From IMG/VR virus record IMGVR_UViG_3300027832_000011, positions 1 to 64,000 of that record: 64,000 nucleotides of DNA; one strand, 5' to 3'. The notes beneath the pieces are model-generated. The model saw only the letters and a program-made list of their open reading frames with translations. It searched no databases and was not told the DNA's origin. Shown here in pieces: positions 7,230 to 14,427 of the stretch. Numbering within the stretch: position 1 is the first letter of the stretch; each line of letters begins with the position of its first letter. The position numbers were made by a program, and so were the translations under genes. The stretch is from a virus.

Positions 7230-7356
7230 TACTTATAACAGCAATTACACGCAATTGCTACATTGTGATTAATTTAATGTTTATTTTGTACCTTTCAAAT
7301 CCGTGTTAATCTGAAAGATGGGTTTTGTGTTTTTACGCAACGGGAATGTTAGCGGT
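7230..7356 (-). repeat. attC-like site
   Basis: The left box CTTATAACAGC is followed by the palindrome GCAATTacacgcAATTGC. The right box ATGTTAGCGG contains the stop of the next gene (TTA at 7349-7351). Arms are only partly complementary. Confidence 0.5.
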
Positions 7357-7582
7357 AATGCTTCCTAAAATACCATAAACAAGCAGTTAATGATTCCCAT
7401 CCTATTTCTTCACCAACTCTAATCCAAGTATCTCTATCAAACTCCGCACCTTCCCATCTGCTTGTATATTTCTTTATTACCTCAAGATTGTTTTTTGTCA
7501 ACCCAAATGTAACTTTAGCACTACCAATAACATCGGTTTTATTCAATTCCGAATCTTGTGGTATATTCAAATCTTCCTTCAT
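7349..7582 (-). CDS. Hypothetical protein
   Basis: A 77-residue protein starting at MKEDLNIPQDSEL. The C-terminal half has two Trp-rich turns (RWEGAEFDRDTW and CLWYFRKHYR). The frame opens further to a TTG at 7636, but the ATG is the better start. No family recognised. A 35-codon gene lies just upstream. Confidence 0.5.
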   Translation of the reverse strand: MKEDLNIPQDSELNKTDVIGSAKVTFGLTKNNLEVIKKYTSRWEGAEFDRDTWIRVGEEIGWESLTACLWYFRKHYR

Positions 7583-7647
7583 AATTACGTTTTGTTTAAA
7601 ATTAAAATTTAGTTTTTTAAGTTCGGTACTAAACAAAGCCGAAAATC

Positions 7648-7755
7648 TTATCGGTAAGGATTATTAAAATCTATTTCGATAACCATATATCGTTTGATAG
7701 TTATAGTTGGTTTAATATGTGGATACTTTAGTAATTCTAACAATCTTCTTATCAT
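7648..7755 (-). CDS. Very small basic protein
   Basis: A 35-residue frame, MIRRLLELLKYPHIK to NNPYR, with an ATG start. It may be an independent peptide or an upstream frame coupled to the next gene. Support is only its position between the attC-like box and the next gene. Confidence 0.35.
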   Translation of the reverse strand: MIRRLLELLKYPHIKPTITIKRYMVIEIDFNNPYR

Positions 7756-7779
7756 AATTTAAACTTTTGTATTTCAATG

Positions 7780-7811
7780 CCGCTACTGACAGCAACACTC
7801 GAACGTTATGA
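7780..7811 (-). repeat. attC-like site, short
   Basis: CCGCTACTGACAGC and ACTCGAACGTTATGACC are present, with the right box ending next to the following gene. The arms are too short to fold convincingly. Confidence 0.35.
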
Positions 7812-7815
7812 CCAA

Positions 7816-8121
7816 TTATCTAACCGAAACCTCGACCCAATAACAACCGCTTATGTTTGAAAGTTTATTCCATCTTTCAAATTTAGTGTGAATATGTTCA
7901 TCAGATATCCAAGTCATTATTCCGTATTTTTGCGTCTCAAATTGTTTATAATAGGCTTTCCATTTTTTTAAAATTTTATTAAATTTGGTACAATATTTAG
8001 TAGCTGTTGTTTTCTTACTTGTTGTGAAAATTACAACGTCAAAGTCATTTTCATAACTTCCACCCGAATATCTAACCAAGTAATAACTGGTCATAACGGC
8101 TTGTTTATTCAATTGTGGCAT
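7816..8121 (-). CDS. Hypothetical protein
   Basis: A 101-residue protein with many Tyr, Trp and Lys residues (KILKKWKAYYKQFE). A second ATG (MTSYYLVRYS) nine codons in follows a GTTATGACC box and could be the true start. No family recognised. Confidence 0.5.
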   Translation of the reverse strand: MPQLNKQAVMTSYYLVRYSGGSYENDFDVVIFTTSKKTTATKYCTKFNKILKKWKAYYKQFETQKYGIMTWISDEHIHTKFERWNKLSNISGCYWVEVSVR

Positions 8122-8170
8122 GGTTGATTAATTTATTGATTAGTTAATTTTTGTTATTGTTAAATCTCTC

Positions 8171-8280
8171 ATAAGTCCTATATTTTAGTGTTTCGCTTTA
8201 TTGCTGGTGTAAAGATACAACCAATATTTATATAAACAACACTTTTTTGTGATTATTTTTAAAATATTTACTAATTTAAC
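8171..8280 (-). repeat. Promoter-bearing repeat, copy 1
   Basis: About 110 bp, closely similar to 10279-10389 and in part to 9583-9665. It contains the promoter at 8210-8239 and ends at the attC-like box. It looks like a conserved cassette leader. Confidence 0.6.
8210..8239 (-). promoter_or_regulatory. Bacteroidetes-type promoter
   Basis: On the minus strand TTG (8239-8237), a 19-bp spacer, then TATCTTTA (8217-8210). This matches the primary sigma factor consensus TTG-N19-TAnnTTTG of Bacteroidota. It drives the gene at 7816-8121. Confidence 0.7.
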
Positions 8281-8318
8281 ATAAATCAGCAACGTTGCGA
8301 AGCAAATTACCGTTATGT
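8276..8318 (-). repeat. attC-like site, short
   Basis: The left box TTAACATAAATCAGC and right box CCGTTATGTG flank the perfect 10-bp palindrome GCAACGTTGC. Confidence 0.4.
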
Positions 8319-8422
8319 GTAATGGCTACGGAACATCTACCCAAGCCGCTGCTATTTTGAAACTTAATTCTTTTTTTAGAGTCTAATTTTGAAAATACTT
8401 CTATTATTTGATTTGTTTTCAT
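8276..8422 (-). CDS. Small hypothetical protein
   Basis: A 48-residue frame starting MKTNQIIEVFSKLDSKK. Its last part is encoded by the attC-like spacer (GTTATGTG box read as CATAACGG), so the C-terminus may be recombinational rather than functional. No family recognised. Confidence 0.4.
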   Translation of the reverse strand: MKTNQIIEVFSKLDSKKRIKFQNSSGLGRCSVAITHNGNLLRNVADLC

Positions 8423-8460
8423 AAATTTAAATATTTTTATATGAAATTAGTAACTGTAAA

Positions 8461-8508
8461 TATAACTTTCCAAATTTTACCACTTATTATAGCTGTGAAA
8501 CGTTATAA
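8461..8508 (-). repeat. attC-like site, short
   Basis: TATAACTTTCC and GAAACGTTATAACTC form outer complementary boxes of 6-7 bp. There is a short CAC/GTG inner pairing. Confidence 0.4.
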
Positions 8509-8832
8509 CTCAGTTGTCGTACTACCAAAATCTTCGAGTTTTTTTAATTGCTCATAATGTAAAGCCTTTAATAAGTAATCAAACCCACTAAATTGATAAA
8601 GAGAGTCTTTAAGTCTATTGAAATAACTGTCAAATTTAATAATTTCATCAAAAGTCAAGTCTGGTAATTCTTTAGATAAATAACCTTTAAAAAATTCAAA
8701 TCTTTTTTTAAATTCTTCATTAGTTCCTATGTCGGCAAAGTTTAATCTATTACCCGAGCTGTCTGATGACATTTTATCTATCAAATCGTCAAGTGAAGCG
8801 CATTTTAATAATAAGTTTTCTTCTATTTTCAT
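8503..8832 (-). CDS. Hypothetical protein
   Basis: A 109-residue acidic, helical protein (MKIEENLLLKCASLDDLID) with several Phe-rich amphipathic helices. No family recognised. Its stop is in the attC-like box. Confidence 0.5.
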   Translation of the reverse strand: MKIEENLLLKCASLDDLIDKMSSDSSGNRLNFADIGTNEEFKKRFEFFKGYLSKELPDLTFDEIIKFDSYFNRLKDSLYQFSGFDYLLKALHYEQLKKLEDFGSTTTEL

Positions 8833-8858
8833 AATTTTTGTGATTTAAAAAGCCTAAG

Positions 8859-8927
8859 TGATAACAATGGATAATACTAATTAAGTTCTCGTTACGTCTT
8901 CTTATTATAACTACAAAACGTTAGTAG
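8859..8927 (-). repeat. attC-like site
   Basis: The left box GTGATAAC and right box ACGTTAGTAG are present. The arms between them pair weakly. Confidence 0.4.
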
Positions 8928-8930
8928 TGA

Positions 8931-9128
8931 TTACCTATTAATGGTAAGTTGAAGACGTTTTATTCTACCTAACCAAACATCTCTATAGCAAACATTACTA
9001 CCAACAGCATATATAAATTCAATTCCTTTTTGATTTAATAACATTTCTTTTCTTTGCTCGTATTTTAGTGCTTTTTTACAGCAATAGTTTATAAGCTGTC
9101 TAACTAAATATTGTTTTATTTTACTCAT
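8931..9128 (-). CDS. Small basic hypothetical protein
   Basis: A 65-residue basic protein (MSKIKQYLVRQLINYCCKKALKYEQRK). The N-terminal part is one amphipathic helix with a Cys-Cys pair. No family recognised. It is a single-gene cassette. Confidence 0.45.
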   Translation of the reverse strand: MSKIKQYLVRQLINYCCKKALKYEQRKEMLLNQKGIEFIYAVGSNVCYRDVWLGRIKRLQLTINR

Positions 9129-9242
9129 ATTTTGTGTGTCATAACTAACGCTAAAAGTATAATACTAATTACAGCATCGGTCTTTAATTTATAGTTTGTT
9201 TTGTGTTTACCCCGTTTAACCCAAAAATTTGTCTGTACTTAT

Positions 9243-9277
9243 CGGTAACAGCGCAAGATATATGAAACGTTATGTGA
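9243..9277 (-). repeat. attC-like site, short
   Basis: CGGTAACAGCGCAAG and GAAACGTTATGTG. A wider version from CATAAC at 9138 to 9277 is also possible. The 150-bp spacer holds no gene. Confidence 0.4.
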
Positions 9278-9281
9278 GATG

Positions 9282-9533
9282 CTAGTAGGAATCTAAAAAC
9301 ACCTCAAAATCATCTCTTTTTAACGAACCATAATTTTGTTTTTTATGCCATTCAAAAAAATCATTAAACATTTTTTTTCTTAAATCATAATCTTCTTTTG
9401 GTGGAACTATTGAATTATCTTCATTAAAAAGAAATTCAATAATATGTGTTGCAATTTCTCTTTCTGTTTTTTCATTTTTTTCTGAAATAATAATTCCAGT
9501 TAATACGTTTGTCAGCTCTTTTATCGTCCTCAT
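9282..9533 (-). CDS. Hypothetical protein
   Basis: An 83-residue helical, charged protein. The C-terminus (RDDFEVFLDSY) is acidic and aromatic. No family recognised. A promoter upstream is not obvious. Confidence 0.5.
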   Translation of the reverse strand: MRTIKELTNVLTGIIISEKNEKTEREIATHIIEFLFNEDNSIVPPKEDYDLRKKMFNDFFEWHKKQNYGSLKRDDFEVFLDSY

Positions 9534-9588
9534 TTTGTTTTAATTTGTTAATTACTAAAAAGCACAATATTTGTTTATTTCTATGGCG

Positions 9589-9596
9589 TAAAGATA
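9589..9596 (-). promoter_or_regulatory. Bacteroidetes-type -7 box, promoter repeat copy 2
   Basis: TATCTTTA on the minus strand, inside the second, shorter copy (about 9583-9665) of the conserved leader. It drives the gene at 9282-9533. Confidence 0.55.
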
Positions 9597-9659
9597 CAAC
9601 TAATAGTTATATAAAAAATACTTTTTCATGATTATTTTTAAAATATTTACAAATTAAAA

Positions 9660-9727
9660 ATAAACAGCGGTTAACATCACATAAGTGCAACCAAAAGGTA
9701 TGCACCTATGTGTCAACCGTTATAAAG
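9660..9727 (-). repeat. attC-like site, compact
   Basis: CGGTTAACATCACATAAGTGCA pairs with TGCACCTATGTGTCAACCG across the loop ACCAAAAGGTA. The right box is CGTTATAAAG. It is one of the best folded sites. Confidence 0.75.
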
Positions 9728-9965
9728 AATTATACATCTCGATTAACAACTTATCTACAACTAAAATAGCTTTCTTTTTATCTGAAAAACACTTACCACC
9801 TAAAAACAAATCTAATTCTTCGCATGTCGCAAATTCACTTATGTAATCATATTCATCATCATTAATCCACCAAGCTGCCTTAATTGCATCATCAAATGCG
9901 TCAGTAACCCCGCCAAACCCCTTGATGATTATGTCAGTTCTATTCTTTCTACCTTGTCTACTCAT
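9720..9965 (-). CDS. Hypothetical protein
   Basis: An 81-residue acidic protein after a basic start (MSRQGRKNRTDIIIKGFGG). The central part is rich in Asp and Trp. No family recognised. Its stop TAA is made by the attC-like box; the start is 8 bp after a GTTATAAAG box. Confidence 0.5.
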   Translation of the reverse strand: MSRQGRKNRTDIIIKGFGGVTDAFDDAIKAAWWINDDEYDYISEFATCEELDLFLGGKCFSDKKKAILVVDKLLIEMYNSL

Positions 9966-10005
9966 AATAACTCTTTATAACAGCAATTACTGCATTTTGA
10001 TTAAT

Positions 10006-10281
10006 TTAAAGTTGGGGAATCACCCTTTCAATTCCGTTATCTACAATATCTAAATCGGAATAACAAAGATAATGCCTTGTTATCGTTTTTTGATGTATAA
10101 TTCGAATGTCTAAATGTTCATATCCGTCTTTACCTAAAATATATTTCATCCCTGCTTTTACATCAACTTTTGAAGAAGCTAGAAACCCATTGTCATAATA
10201 TTTAACAAATTTTAGTTTATGAGTTTTACAATATTCTTTTATTTTTACCTTCAAAATTTTTGTTGTTGTTAAATCCATCAT
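10006..10281 (-). CDS. Hypothetical protein
   Basis: A 91-residue protein starting MMDLTTTKILKVKIKEY. Beta-rich, with several His and Tyr residues (RIIHQKTITRHYLCYSD). No family recognised. A GTTGGGG box lies inside its last codons. It is driven by the promoter at 10319. Confidence 0.5.
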   Translation of the reverse strand: MMDLTTTKILKVKIKEYCKTHKLKFVKYYDNGFLASSKVDVKAGMKYILGKDGYEHLDIRIIHQKTITRHYLCYSDLDIVDNGIERVIPQL

Positions 10282-10318
10282 AAGCCCTATATTTTAGTGT
10301 TTCGCTTTATTGCTGGTG

Positions 10319-10326
10319 TAAAAATA
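10319..10326 (-). promoter_or_regulatory. Bacteroidetes-type -7 box, promoter repeat copy 3
   Basis: TATTTTTA on the minus strand, in the third copy of the leader (10279-10389). This copy closely matches 8171-8280, but its -33 TTG has become TTA. Confidence 0.5.
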
Positions 10327-10384
10327 CAACTAATATTTATATAAATAATACTTTTTTGTAATTATTTTTAAAATATTTACTAAT

Positions 10385-10438
10385 TTAACATAAACAGCGG
10401 TTTTATTCAATTGAGAGTTTACTTGTAAAACGTTAGGC
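10385..10438 (-). repeat. attC-like site, short
   Basis: The left part AACATAAACAGCGG is shared with the sites at 8276 and 9660. The right box is ACGTTAGGC. The arms pair weakly. Confidence 0.45.
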
Positions 10439-10442
10439 ACAA

Positions 10443-10658
10443 TTAAGTCACACCTAACCAATTTCCGTTTTCATCGCACAATACCATATCATTACTAAAG
10501 TACGCAGATACTTTATCTTCTTCCCCGTAAGGTTTGAAGTAAAGTTGTCCATCGTATTTTTTATAAACTTGGTGAACACCATCTTTTTGTACATCAACAA
10601 AACTCCCTTCTTTAACTTCATTATCAAATTTATCGGTACATTTTATATATTTTTCCAT
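10443..10658 (-). CDS. Hypothetical small beta-rich protein
   Basis: A 71-residue protein (MEKYIKCTDKFDNEVKEGSF) resembling a small SH3-like or Tudor-like barrel by its strand pattern, with Gly-Lys turns. No family recognised. It is flanked by GCCTAAC and GTTAGGC boxes. Confidence 0.5.
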   Translation of the reverse strand: MEKYIKCTDKFDNEVKEGSFVDVQKDGVHQVYKKYDGQLYFKPYGEEDKVSAYFSNDMVLCDENGNWLGVT

Positions 10659-10668
10659 AAATAACTGT

Positions 10669-10816
10669 GCCTAACAATATGTATAAGCAATAGCTGTTAG
10701 GTATTTTTAACTATTGCGGTTGTTTAATTATTTATTTTGGTTCTATTTACTAACTTATGCGAGATGCCACACGAACCGCATAGCGTGAGCATTGGAGTTT
10801 TTAAATGTGTTATCGG
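10669..10816 (-). repeat. attC-like site, long
   Basis: GCCTAACAATATG at the left; CCTAAC...GTTAGG forms an internal hairpin. The right box is GTGTTATCGG. GAACCGC and GCGGTT pair within the 140 bp. No gene is in the spacer. Confidence 0.5.
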
Positions 10817-11188
10817 TTATTTTAGAGTAACGTTTTCCAAAATGTTAAGTTCTTTAAACTTTAAATAAACAATCATTTTTTCTTCATCAGTAAAATTCTT
10901 AAAGTTGAACCATTGTCCAATAAATTGTCTTTCATTTTCTTTTCTTACTTTAATTAAAACTTCCTCTGTTTGTAGAAACCATTTTCTATATCTGTCTCCA
11001 TATTCACAAAAACTTGTTTTTGTGTTATGCCATTCCGTAGTAGGTTCATTTATTATTTTTCTACCGTTAGACAAAACCGCTTGTGTTTTTGTCAGTCTTA
11101 CAACTTCACCAAGTATGTAATTAATTCTTCCTGTCCATCTTGAAGTTTCTGCGATATATATTTTATCGCCTATTTTTAATTTTTCCAT
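10817..11188 (-). CDS. Hypothetical protein with an SH3-like N-terminus
   Basis: A 123-residue protein. Residues 1-45 (LKIGDKIYIAETSRWTGRI, then GEVVRLTKTQAVLSNG) look like a small beta barrel. A charged helical C-terminus follows. Similar proteins of unknown role occur in phages and mobile cassettes. It is a single-gene cassette. Confidence 0.5.
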   Translation of the reverse strand: MEKLKIGDKIYIAETSRWTGRINYILGEVVRLTKTQAVLSNGRKIINEPTTEWHNTKTSFCEYGDRYRKWFLQTEEVLIKVRKENERQFIGQWFNFKNFTDEEKMIVYLKFKELNILENVTLK

Positions 11189-11213
11189 TTTATTTTTGAT
11201 TTAGTTTGTTGTT

Positions 11214-11251
11214 AAAATAACCAACTTCTTATGGCTGTAAAATGTTATAAG
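11214..11251 (-). repeat. attC-like site, short
   Basis: AAAATAACCAAC and GTAAAATGTTATAAG. The right end is the same as at 2085 (GTTATAAGAAATAGCTA), but the left arm is mostly lost. Confidence 0.4.
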
Positions 11252-11262
11252 AAATAGCTATG

Positions 11263-11463
11263 TTAATAGTCCCCAGATAAATATTCAATTACTTGAGGTT
11301 TATTAATCACCATTTCATTAACGACCATTTCTGAAGTATGGGTAATCGTTTTTATCGCCATTTCTTCAGCTTGTTCTTGATTAAATGCTGCTAATACTAA
11401 ACAATTCCCCACTGGGTACACCCCATTAAATTCTACTCTATATATTTTCAACCGTTCAATCAT
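11263..11463 (-). CDS. Hypothetical small protein
   Basis: A 66-residue protein (MIERLKIYRVEFNGVYPVGN). The strand-helix-strand pattern resembles small ferredoxin-like phage proteins. No family recognised. The gene ends 11 bp after the GTTATAAG box. Confidence 0.5.
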   Translation of the reverse strand: MIERLKIYRVEFNGVYPVGNCLVLAAFNQEQAEEMAIKTITHTSEMVVNEMVINKPQVIEYLSGDY

Positions 11464-11520
11464 AATTTTAAATATTAATTTGTATTTGTGATTGTGAGGG
11501 TAGTTTTTAATTTGGTAAAA

Positions 11521-12141
11521 CTACTCATGCCTTCCAATCGTTAATTTATTTTTTAAAATATCTTTTATTTCTAGCAACGAAAATATACTATACTCCCCAA
11601 ACATATTGTAATAACTGTCAACCCCCACGTCCATAGTCTTGTATTTGTGAACTTCTTTCATTATGGTATTTTCATCCCCATGTAAGTGTCCGTGTAAATG
11701 AAAAGACCCCTCGTCTTGATTGTTCCAATTGAATTGTGGGTAATGTGAACAACTAATAAATTGTTTATCTACAAATAATTCTAAATAATCCCCAGTATGT
11801 AACAACTTTTCTATTTGACAATCAGTAACAACTTTTAGTAGCTTCCCTCTGTTACAGTGATTCCCAAACAACATAATCACATTTTCACACTTAATCCCAA
11901 GTAAGAATTCCACATAATTCTTTTCTCCCATCATAGTATCCCCAAGTAAAACTAATAAGTCGTTTTTCTCAACTTTCCGATTAATCTCCGCAATTAAATC
12001 ACTATTCATTTCTTCTACACTACCAAAATCTCTCCCGAATTTGATGACCGCTTCGTGATTTAAATGTAGGTCAGAACTGAAAAATACGTTATCAACTTCA
12101 ATGGTTTTCTTGGGATATGTTGAATTTATTTTAATTTTCAT
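11521..12141 (-). CDS. Calcineurin-like metallophosphoesterase
   Basis: A 206-residue phosphoesterase. The metal-binding motifs appear in order: SDLHLNH near residue 24, LGDTM near residue 65, GNHCNRG near residue 92, SHYPQ near residue 132, and LHGHLHGD near residue 148. The family cleaves phosphomonoesters or diesters. A short phage-type enzyme of this kind may act on nucleotides or RNA ends; the substrate cannot be told. It has its own strong Bacteroidetes promoter, and a separate SbcD-type nuclease is encoded at 37670. Confidence 0.85.
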   Translation of the reverse strand: MKIKINSTYPKKTIEVDNVFFSSDLHLNHEAVIKFGRDFGSVEEMNSDLIAEINRKVEKNDLLVLLGDTMMGEKNYVEFLLGIKCENVIMLFGNHCNRGKLLKVVTDCQIEKLLHTGDYLELFVDKQFISCSHYPQFNWNNQDEGSFHLHGHLHGDENTIMKEVHKYKTMDVGVDSYYNMFGEYSIFSLLEIKDILKNKLTIGRHE

Positions 12142-12189
12142 AAGTTTTAATTTTATTGTTAATTTTTACCTAAACAGGTTAATTTAATA

Positions 12190-12219
12190 CAAAGATAGTA
12201 ATTATTTTTAATTATACAA
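12190..12219 (-). promoter_or_regulatory. Bacteroidetes-type promoter for the metallophosphoesterase gene
   Basis: On the minus strand TTG (12219-12217), a 19-bp spacer and TATCTTTG (12197-12190), a near-perfect consensus. The start codon lies about 49 bp downstream. Confidence 0.75.
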
Positions 12220-12237
12220 CTATAATGATTATAAATA

Positions 12238-12273
12238 AGGTTATCACAAGACAAAACCTCAGGACGTTATGCG
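12238..12273 (-). repeat. attC-like half site
   Basis: CCTCAGGACGTTATGCGCAAC matches the box GTTATGnGCAA seen at 2389-2400. It lies over the 3' end of the next gene. No left arm is recognised. Confidence 0.35.
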
Positions 12274-12584
12274 CAACTTATGTCAGTAATTGTAATTATA
12301 TCTTGTTTGTGATATTGGTCGGTTATTATATTTGGTTCGCTATGAAAATCAGTTACTCTAATGTGAACTTCATTTTTAGTGAAAAGTATGGGGTACCTAA
12401 TACTTCCAGCGTTTTTAGAAAAAGACCCTTTAATTATTTTTACGTTTTTATGTAAGTACAACCCTTTGTATTTATCATTTTTAGCAACTAAGCAAGTTTT
12501 TCCGTTATATATAACTCGCATATCATCAAGCGTGCAGTTTTCCCTTTTGTACGGCTTAATTATTAATGTAAATGAATGTTTCAC
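12267..12584 (-). CDS. Hypothetical protein
   Basis: A 105-residue basic protein starting with GTG directly after the preceding TAA (TAATGTG). It reads as alternating beta strands (FTLIIKPYKRENCTLDDMRV). No family recognised. It is coupled to the gene at 12586. Confidence 0.5.
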   Translation of the reverse strand: MKHSFTLIIKPYKRENCTLDDMRVIYNGKTCLVAKNDKYKGLYLHKNVKIIKGSFSKNAGSIRYPILFTKNEVHIRVTDFHSEPNIITDQYHKQDIITITDISCA

Positions 12585-12585
12585 A

Positions 12586-13050
12586 TTATAATTGGTAAAA
12601 TTGCTTAATTAATCCTTCGTGTTTTTCCATAAATTCAGCTGCAATCTCGAGAGTGTTAAATGTTAAAAAGTTAAATGTGTTGGAATAAACTTGAATACTT
12701 AATTGATTTTCATAAATTTCTAGGCAATACTTACTATTTGATTTACCCCAGTCAACATCACAATCTCCACAATCATACATTAATTGTGTTAATTGCGCAT
12801 AAGCTAATGTGGATTTTGCTTGTTTTTGTGTTTTAAAAACGTTTTTGTTTACTACACTTGTGATTATCGAAAATGAAGTTTTTGAAATACAAGAGACTTC
12901 TTCAATATAGTAACCATCTATTTCATCTAATTGCTCCCAACTATCCGCAACCTTTGAGGGTTTTAATTCAGGATAATCTATGTAAATTTCAGTAGCCATT
13001 TCAGGCATTTTGTTAAGCATTATTAAAGCTTGTTCTTTTGTTATTTTCAT
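12586..13050 (-). CDS. Hypothetical protein
   Basis: A 154-residue protein. An N-terminal acidic helix (KITKEQALIMLNKMPEMATE) is followed by a mixed domain with DCGDCDVDWG and a C-terminal helix. Phage proteins of this type are common and unnamed. It ends one base before the next gene's GTG. Confidence 0.55.
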   Translation of the reverse strand: MKITKEQALIMLNKMPEMATEIYIDYPELKPSKVADSWEQLDEIDGYYIEEVSCISKTSFSIITSVVNKNVFKTQKQAKSTLAYAQLTQLMYDCGDCDVDWGKSNSKYCLEIYENQLSIQVYSNTFNFLTFNTLEIAAEFMEKHEGLIKQFYQL

Positions 13051-13143
13051 TTTATATTAATTTAGTTATTATTCCGACAGCTAAGGTAGTTGGGTACTTG
13101 ATGTTACCAGCAAGGGATAAACCGTTAATAGAGATAGCTACGT

Positions 13144-13350
13144 TTAGTAATTTTCAAGCTCTTCTTTTACCTCTACCCACCACTCTTTACCCAAGAAAGA
13201 ACCAAATGGTTTGATTGCATTTATAATTTCATCAACTAAAATTAACGCACATATAACAGCATCTTCCGTATATATTGTAGTGCTATTATTTTTGAATAAA
13301 TCACCTTGTATTTTATTTACTATTTGTTTTGCTTTTTCTTTTGGTTCCAT
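13144..13350 (-). CDS. Hypothetical small protein
   Basis: A 68-residue helical protein (MEPKEKAKQIVNKIQGDLF) with WWVEVKEEL near the C-terminus. No family recognised. A degenerate GTTAATAG box lies between its stop and the next gene. Confidence 0.5.
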   Translation of the reverse strand: MEPKEKAKQIVNKIQGDLFKNNSTTIYTEDAVICALILVDEIINAIKPFGSFLGKEWWVEVKEELENY

Positions 13351-13578
13351 AGTTACTTTTGAAAGATTGTGTTCTTAAATTTCATCAAAATTTGTTACGA
13401 TTTTAATTTTACATTATTTAAGTCGTAACTGTTTTAACATATTCAACATATTCAACCTCTTTTTCAATAATTCTTTCATAATCTTATATTTAGTAAACCG
13501 TTTTACGGGTTTTTGTGGTTAATTGGTATTTATGTTACTCGAAGGTATTTTATTTACTAAATTATATAGTTAAACCAA

Positions 13579-13923
13579 CTATTTGTTATGGTCAATCGTT
13601 ACGTGATGCTGTGCGACCCAAAAAACAACAGCTTCGTAGACCGCGTCAAGTTTGGTTTCACCAACAAATTCCATATCACCTAATTGGACGCAATTACCGA
13701 AAATATCAAGTTCGTTATCATCCCCACCAAAACTTTCTATTTTAATAACAACAGGCATCAACTCATCCCAAGTATTGTAAAATGGTAATCCATCATAATC
13801 TTTAAATTCTAAATTATTGTAATAATAATATTCACCACCTGTATTCACGCTTATACCTTTAATGGGGGTAATCCCCATAAACCTTGCTATTTTTAACGTA
13901 TTTTCTGTGTATTCGTATTTCAT
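13579..13923 (-). CDS. Hypothetical protein, last gene with an attC-like box
   Basis: A 114-residue acidic protein (MKYEYTENTLKIARFMGITP). The middle part is Tyr- and Asp-rich (GGEYYYYNNLEFKDYDG). No family recognised. A GTTATGGTCAA box overlaps its last codons; right of this gene no further box is seen. Confidence 0.5.
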   Translation of the reverse strand: MKYEYTENTLKIARFMGITPIKGISVNTGGEYYYYNNLEFKDYDGLPFYNTWDELMPVVIKIESFGGDDNELDIFGNCVQLGDMEFVGETKLDAVYEAVVFWVAQHHVTIDHNK

Positions 13924-13926
13924 TTC

Positions 13927-14082
13927 TTATATTTTAAAATTACCTTTAAAACCCCTATTTTTAAAATTTAATTTTTCTTTAGGTTTTTTATTTTTAAAAA
14001 TAATTTTATTTAAGTTAAAGAAATAAAATAATTCCCTAAATAAATAAATAAACATACATATTATTATAATTTTAACCACCAT
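13927..14082 (-). CDS. Possible small membrane peptide
   Basis: A 51-residue frame starting MVVKIIIICMFIYLF with one membrane span and a Lys/Asn-rich tail. The A/T-rich 250-bp gap between 13923 and 14175 has a strong -7 box at 14143, and this frame lies just downstream. An overlapping 24-codon frame (14064-14138) is the alternative product. Support is weak. Confidence 0.35.
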   Translation of the reverse strand: MVVKIIIICMFIYLFRELFYFFNLNKIIFKNKKPKEKLNFKNRGFKGNFKI

Positions 14083-14142
14083 TGTTTTACATATTTTAGG
14101 GTTACAGTTCCATCAAATAAAGGTTTTAACTTTACCATGATA

Positions 14143-14150
14143 CAAATGTA
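14143..14150 (-). promoter_or_regulatory. -7 promoter box TACATTTG
   Basis: TACATTTG on the minus strand, matching TAnnTTTG. It lies upstream of the A/T-rich gap and marks the left end of the phage-core transcription units. Confidence 0.5.
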
Positions 14151-14175
14151 CTTATTTTTTTTTAAATAACCAAAT

Positions 14176-14427
14176 TTATTTTTTAAATGTATTAGTAAAT
14201 AAAGCTGAATTTATAACCATCAAAAATAATGTGGTGCTGGATATGATAAAACATTTTACTAAAATTACTATACATAACGAAATTAATGTGTCTAATTCAC
14301 TCTCACCATTTTTAATTGAAAACTCAGATATTGGTAATGTGAATGCCCAAATTAATATCCCAATGAAAAAAAATGTTTTAATAATGTTATGGTTAAAAGT
14401 TGCGATTTTATATTTAAATTCCATCAT
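14176..14427 (-). CDS. Two-span membrane protein
   Basis: An 83-residue protein starting MMEFKYKIATF. Two hydrophobic segments (IIKTFFFIGILIWAFTL and SLCIVILVKCFIISSTTLF) flank a polar loop. The ATG overlaps the end of the upstream zincin-like gene (stop at 14414), so the two are coupled. A holin-like or superinfection-exclusion role is possible but unsupported. Confidence 0.55.
   Translation of the reverse strand: MMEFKYKIATFNHNIIKTFFFIGILIWAFTLPISEFSIKNGESELDTLISLCIVILVKCFIISSTTLFLMVINSALFTNTFKK

Larger units (their letters stand above)
1..13929 (-). mobile_element. Integron-like gene-cassette array (attC array without visible integrase)
   Basis: About 25 small genes or gene groups, all on the minus strand, are separated by 35-280 bp spacers that share one plan. 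On the coding strand a box ending ATAAC or CCTAAC overlaps or closely follows the stop codon. Then comes an imperfect palindrome, then a GTTATnnG or GTTAGnn box, and 10-50 bp later the next start. This matches R''-L''...L'-R' of integron attC sites. The cargo is unrelated from one cassette to the next, as in integrons. At least six stop codons (114, 986, 3802, 5400, 7349, 9720) are formed by the TAA of the box. No tyrosine recombinase gene is seen in the window, so it would be a CALIN-type array or its integrase lies to the left. The array appears to end near 13.6-13.9 kb, where phage core genes with other promoters begin. Spacers right of 11 kb are degenerate. Confidence 0.72.

Noticed and set aside
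1-13929. Toxin-antitoxin pairs in the cassettes
   Set aside because: Several small gene pairs are present, but none shows a recognisable toxin or antitoxin motif, so no such call is made.
14064-14138. A 24-codon frame right after the -7 box at 14143
   Set aside because: It is too short to support and overlaps the 51-codon frame. It is kept only as an alternative to that entry.
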